Assembly: GCA_044375415.1 (NCBI GenBank)
Contig: JBILMS010000037.1
Coordinates: 1 to 34,689, forward strand
Source: JAWXBG01 sp044375415
Lineage (GTDB): Bacteria; Bacteroidota; Bacteroidia; Flavobacteriales_D; Sanyastnellaceae
Length of the DNA stretch: 34,689 nucleotides
Direction of reading: 5' to 3'
The notes under the pieces were generated by a model. It had not been told where the DNA came from, made no database searches, and saw only the letters and a program-made list of their open reading frames with translations. The number at the start of each line of letters is the position of its first letter. Position 1 is the stretch's first letter. A program made the position numbers and the translations under genes. Positions 32,624-34,689 of this stretch are shown here, in pieces.

Positions 32624-34244
32624 GTATGTAAAGCCCTGGAGACAAATGTTCCACTGATATTGTATTGGTATTTGTTTTCAGTAAAAAAGATTCTTGAATG
32701 GATCCGGTGGAGGAGTAGATATTACATTGTATAGGCTTATCAAAAGGATTTTTTATGTATAGTTCAGTTGTTGCAGGATTGGGGAAAATTTCAAGAGGGT
32801 GTTTAGTTTTTTCAGATAAAAAAGTTGTGAAGTCATATTTAACGAGAAAGGAATTGCTCATCGGGGCTTCCTGATGTAGAGTGCCTCCCTCTTGTGCTTG
32901 AAAGGTGTCGCTGGTATATGTTCCCTTAACATATATTTCTCCCGCATTGGTGTATTCCATTTCTTCAACTTGATCAAAACTCAATCCGATCATTTCTTCA
33001 TGAGCTAGATAATTTAAATTTTCGTCTAGAAAAATCATAATTGCATCTGCTCCTCCAAAAGCGCTGCTGAATATTTCAGAAACTTCCGAGGGATCCAAAT
33101 CAATGACCCCAAATAACCATCCCATGATTACCAAATTATTTTCAACGACTTTTAAGGAAATGGTTTCTAAATTGAGATCAGACTGGATATGTGAAATTTC
33201 AGCTCCTGATTGGTCTATAGAGTATAGTATATCTCCTTCACCCGTTATCAAGGTTTCGACTGGCCCAAATGAAACATCCATTTCACCATCAAAATAGAAC
33301 GATACATACCATTTTGAGTTATAAGATTGAATGGAAATCGGAGTTAGCTCAGTACCGTACAAATGTTGGTGCCAATCATACACTAAGTCGGAGTTCAATT
33401 GAAGTATAAAGGTATTGTACAAATAAAAGGGATTAACCAATAACTCTCCTCCGTTCAATTCCTGATTAAAATCTATATCTCCAAAGATTAAAGCTGACAA
33501 AAGAAATTCACCGGCATCATTTATTTGCAACTGTGTTTTTTGGATGGAGAGTATTTCCATTACAGTATGGTATTCATTTAAAAATGCACCCTCACTGGTA
33601 TAGCGAACCACTACCAGAGCTCCTCCATCGGAAAAGGGGATTTCTATAAGTTCGGAGCCATCATTTAGATCGGCATCCCAGTTCCCATAACTCTTTAGAT
33701 ATATAACAATGTTGTTCTCATGGTCGAGTACCAAATTCTCTACAATTATTTCCGGAGCGGGATTTAGAATATCTGTGGTTGGATTGAGAATTTTTATCCA
33801 GATTGCTTCTCCATCTGAATTCAACCTCGACATAAAACTAGCACTAGTTGTTGTCATAAAAATCCCGGAACCTGGATCTAAATCGACAATTCCATTGTAT
33901 TGTCCAACTAGTATCAAGTCATTGTTACTAAGGTCACATCGCATTCCAATAATTGTGAAGTCGATTGGTTTCGCCCAAAGTATTTCACCGCTTGCAGACA
34001 CTTTTAATAGTGCCGACATATCATCCACGATTACTTCGCCTTCTTCGGTGCTTATTGTGATAGATTCATTGGTTTTGAAGACAAGAAATGATGCACCTGT
34101 ATTGTCAGTTTCAATATGTGAAATTTCCTCGTCCCCAATATCACTAAAAGACAATGACCACTGATAGTCCATGGTCTGTCCTATAGAAGAGCTCGAGGTA
34201 AGACTGAGCATACCCACGAGAATAAGTAAGTATAGTGTCTTCAT
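32574..34244 (-). CDS. T9SS-secreted beta-propeller-like protein
   Basis: 556 residues. Signal peptide MKTLYLLILVGMLSLTSSSS with cleavage near IGQ. The body, about residues 25-470, consists of irregular repeats of the SBBP-like kind seen in Bacteroidota surface proteins: a strand such as NDLILVGQYNGIVDLDPGSG, then MTTTSASFMSRLNSDGEAIW; later VIDLDPSEVSEIFSSAFGGA followed by DAIMIFLDENL. These suggest a multi-bladed propeller. The C-terminal 75 residues are a type A Por sorting domain (LEIFPNPATTELYIKNPF to SGRFVIR), so it should be exported by the type IX system. Ligand unknown. Its 3' end overlaps the MFS gene by 50 bp, tail to tail. Confidence 0.85.
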   Translation of the reverse strand: MKTLYLLILVGMLSLTSSSSIGQTMDYQWSLSFSDIGDEEISHIETDNTGASFLVFKTNESITISTEEGEVIVDDMSALLKVSASGEILWAKPIDFTIIGMRCDLSNNDLILVGQYNGIVDLDPGSGIFMTTTSASFMSRLNSDGEAIWIKILNPTTDILNPAPEIIVENLVLDHENNIVIYLKSYGNWDADLNDGSELIEIPFSDGGALVVVRYTSEGAFLNEYHTVMEILSIQKTQLQINDAGEFLLSALIFGDIDFNQELNGGELLVNPFYLYNTFILQLNSDLVYDWHQHLYGTELTPISIQSYNSKWYVSFYFDGEMDVSFGPVETLITGEGDILYSIDQSGAEISHIQSDLNLETISLKVVENNLVIMGWLFGVIDLDPSEVSEIFSSAFGGADAIMIFLDENLNYLAHEEMIGLSFDQVEEMEYTNAGEIYVKGTYTSDTFQAQEGGTLHQEAPMSNSFLVKYDFTTFLSEKTKHPLEIFPNPATTELYIKNPFDKPIQCNIYSSTGSIQESFLLKTNTNTISVEHLSPGLYILTIPELQNSSGRFVIR

Positions 34245-34372
34245 TGAGTGTGATTTTCGCGTAGTATAAAGTTGTTCTCAGACAAATAGTTAGTCGGACA
34301 TTTAGGCTAGAGTGTTACGAGTAAAGCGAAGATATGACATAATTTTAGAAATAGTTCCCACTCCGAATAGCA

Positions 34373-34400
34373 GGCCGCGCAGCGGCCTTTTTCTCCCCCC
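34373..34400 (+). repeat. right half of the GGCCGC-core element
   Basis: GGCCGC-GCA-GCGGCC followed by TTTTTCTCCCCCC. It corresponds to the centre and right arm of the inverted repeat at 16371-16417; the matching left arm is missing. Confidence 0.7.
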
Positions 34401-34417
34401 GCACAAACCCGTCGTCA

Positions 34418-34452
34418 TCCTGCAAAATGGCTCGCAGAGCGATTTTGCAGGA
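34418..34452. repeat. 35-bp hairpin element (TCCTGCAAAAT arms)
   Basis: TCCTGCAAAAT and ATTTTGCAGGA pair exactly (11 bp). After one G-G mismatch, GCTC and GAGC add four pairs around the loop GCA. It is preceded by GTCGTCA and followed by CCTG. Confidence 0.8.
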
Positions 34453-34588
34453 CCTGTTCATTGGTGATCCCCTTCCCAGTAGAGCAATTTTTCTTCTCTC
34501 TATTCATGTTTTATTCCATTTCCCACCGGGCAATTTGCGATACCATTTGTTTATTATTTCTATCGAAGACCATCCCCCATTTTATTTC

Positions 34589-34604
34589 ACCCGCCACAGC
34601 GGGT
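34589..34604. repeat. short palindrome ACCCGC-CACA-GCGGGT
   Basis: A perfect 6-bp stem around a 4-base loop in non-coding DNA. Confidence 0.55.
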
Positions 34605-34637
34605 TTTGCAATTGCTTTCACTTTAGTTCAATTATCT

Positions 34638-34659
34638 GCCACCCGCGAGGCGGGTTGGC
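34638..34659. repeat. palindromic repeat GCCACCCGC...GCGGGTTGGC
   Basis: The arms pair over 9 bp with one extra T, around GAG. The outer GCCACCCG is shared with the palindrome at 32538-32559. Confidence 0.65.
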
Positions 34660-34689
34660 ACAAAAAGGCTCGTTCGACTATTCCCACAA

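Larger units (their letters stand above)
34245..34689. other. 445-bp non-coding end with four kinds of palindrome
   Basis: No credible gene. It contains the half-element at 34373-34400, the hairpin at 34418-34452, ACCCGC-CACA-GCGGGT at 34589-34604, and GCCACCCGC-GAG-GCGGGTTGGC at 34638-34659. The rest is AT-rich. Confidence 0.7.

Noticed and set aside
33709..34164. 151-codon plus-strand frame inside the T9SS gene
   Set aside because: It is antisense to a clear T9SS protein with signal peptide and sorting domain.

Overview
The window looks like a chromosomal piece of a Bacteroidota bacterium, most likely a member of the Flavobacteriales. Four things point there: two proteins end in type IX secretion (Por) sorting domains, several genes are preceded by the Bacteroidota -7 promoter box TAnnTTTG, NuoG is short, and the DNA is AT-rich with small GC-rich palindromic repeats between genes. 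I saw no tRNA, rRNA, CRISPR array, transposase or phage gene.

Layout. (1) 1-5629: a fragment of a HicB-like antitoxin, a secreted protein of unknown function, a fused two-domain acyltransferase resembling the aminolipid synthase OlsF, a Tat-exported glycosylasparaginase, a response-regulator receiver that has lost its phosphorylation site, and a UbiA-family prenyltransferase. (2) 5630-23868: all subunits of respiratory complex I on the minus strand, in the order nuoA-B-C-D-E-F-[insert]-G-[insert]-H-I-J-K-L-M-N. The first insert holds a plus-strand patatin-like lipase, an outer-membrane barrel-like protein and a YceI-like protein. The second holds a T9SS-exported protein with Cys-rich repeats. 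Gaps in the nuoA-G half carry palindromes and three different 7-bp tandem arrays. (3) 24054-30567: a five-gene operon, TetR regulator, ABC transporter with a badly degenerate ATPase site, HlyD-type adaptor, TolC-type outer-membrane channel and a secreted TPR protein, closed by a good terminator. A 35-residue lysine-rich protein follows on the other strand. (4) 30881-32623: an ArsR-type regulator and an MFS transporter overlapping by 4 bp, behind a promoter that sits inside a perfect 10+10 bp inverted repeat. (5) 32574-34689: a large T9SS-exported beta-propeller-like protein, then a repeat-rich non-coding end.

How the genes work together. The nuo genes should build the 14-subunit NADH:quinone oxidoreductase, with NuoG reduced to its iron-sulfur part. 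The interruptions, a terminator before nuoG and TAnnTTTG boxes in front of nuoA and nuoH suggest several transcripts rather than one long operon. The TetR-ABC-HlyD-TolC set forms a complete path across both membranes for an unknown substrate. The ArsR-MFS pair looks like a self-regulated efflux module. I found no clear new multi-gene system. The most unusual signals are the repeat families (one with apparent compensatory stem changes), the heptamer arrays in the nuo gaps, and the ABC transporter lacking most catalytic motifs.
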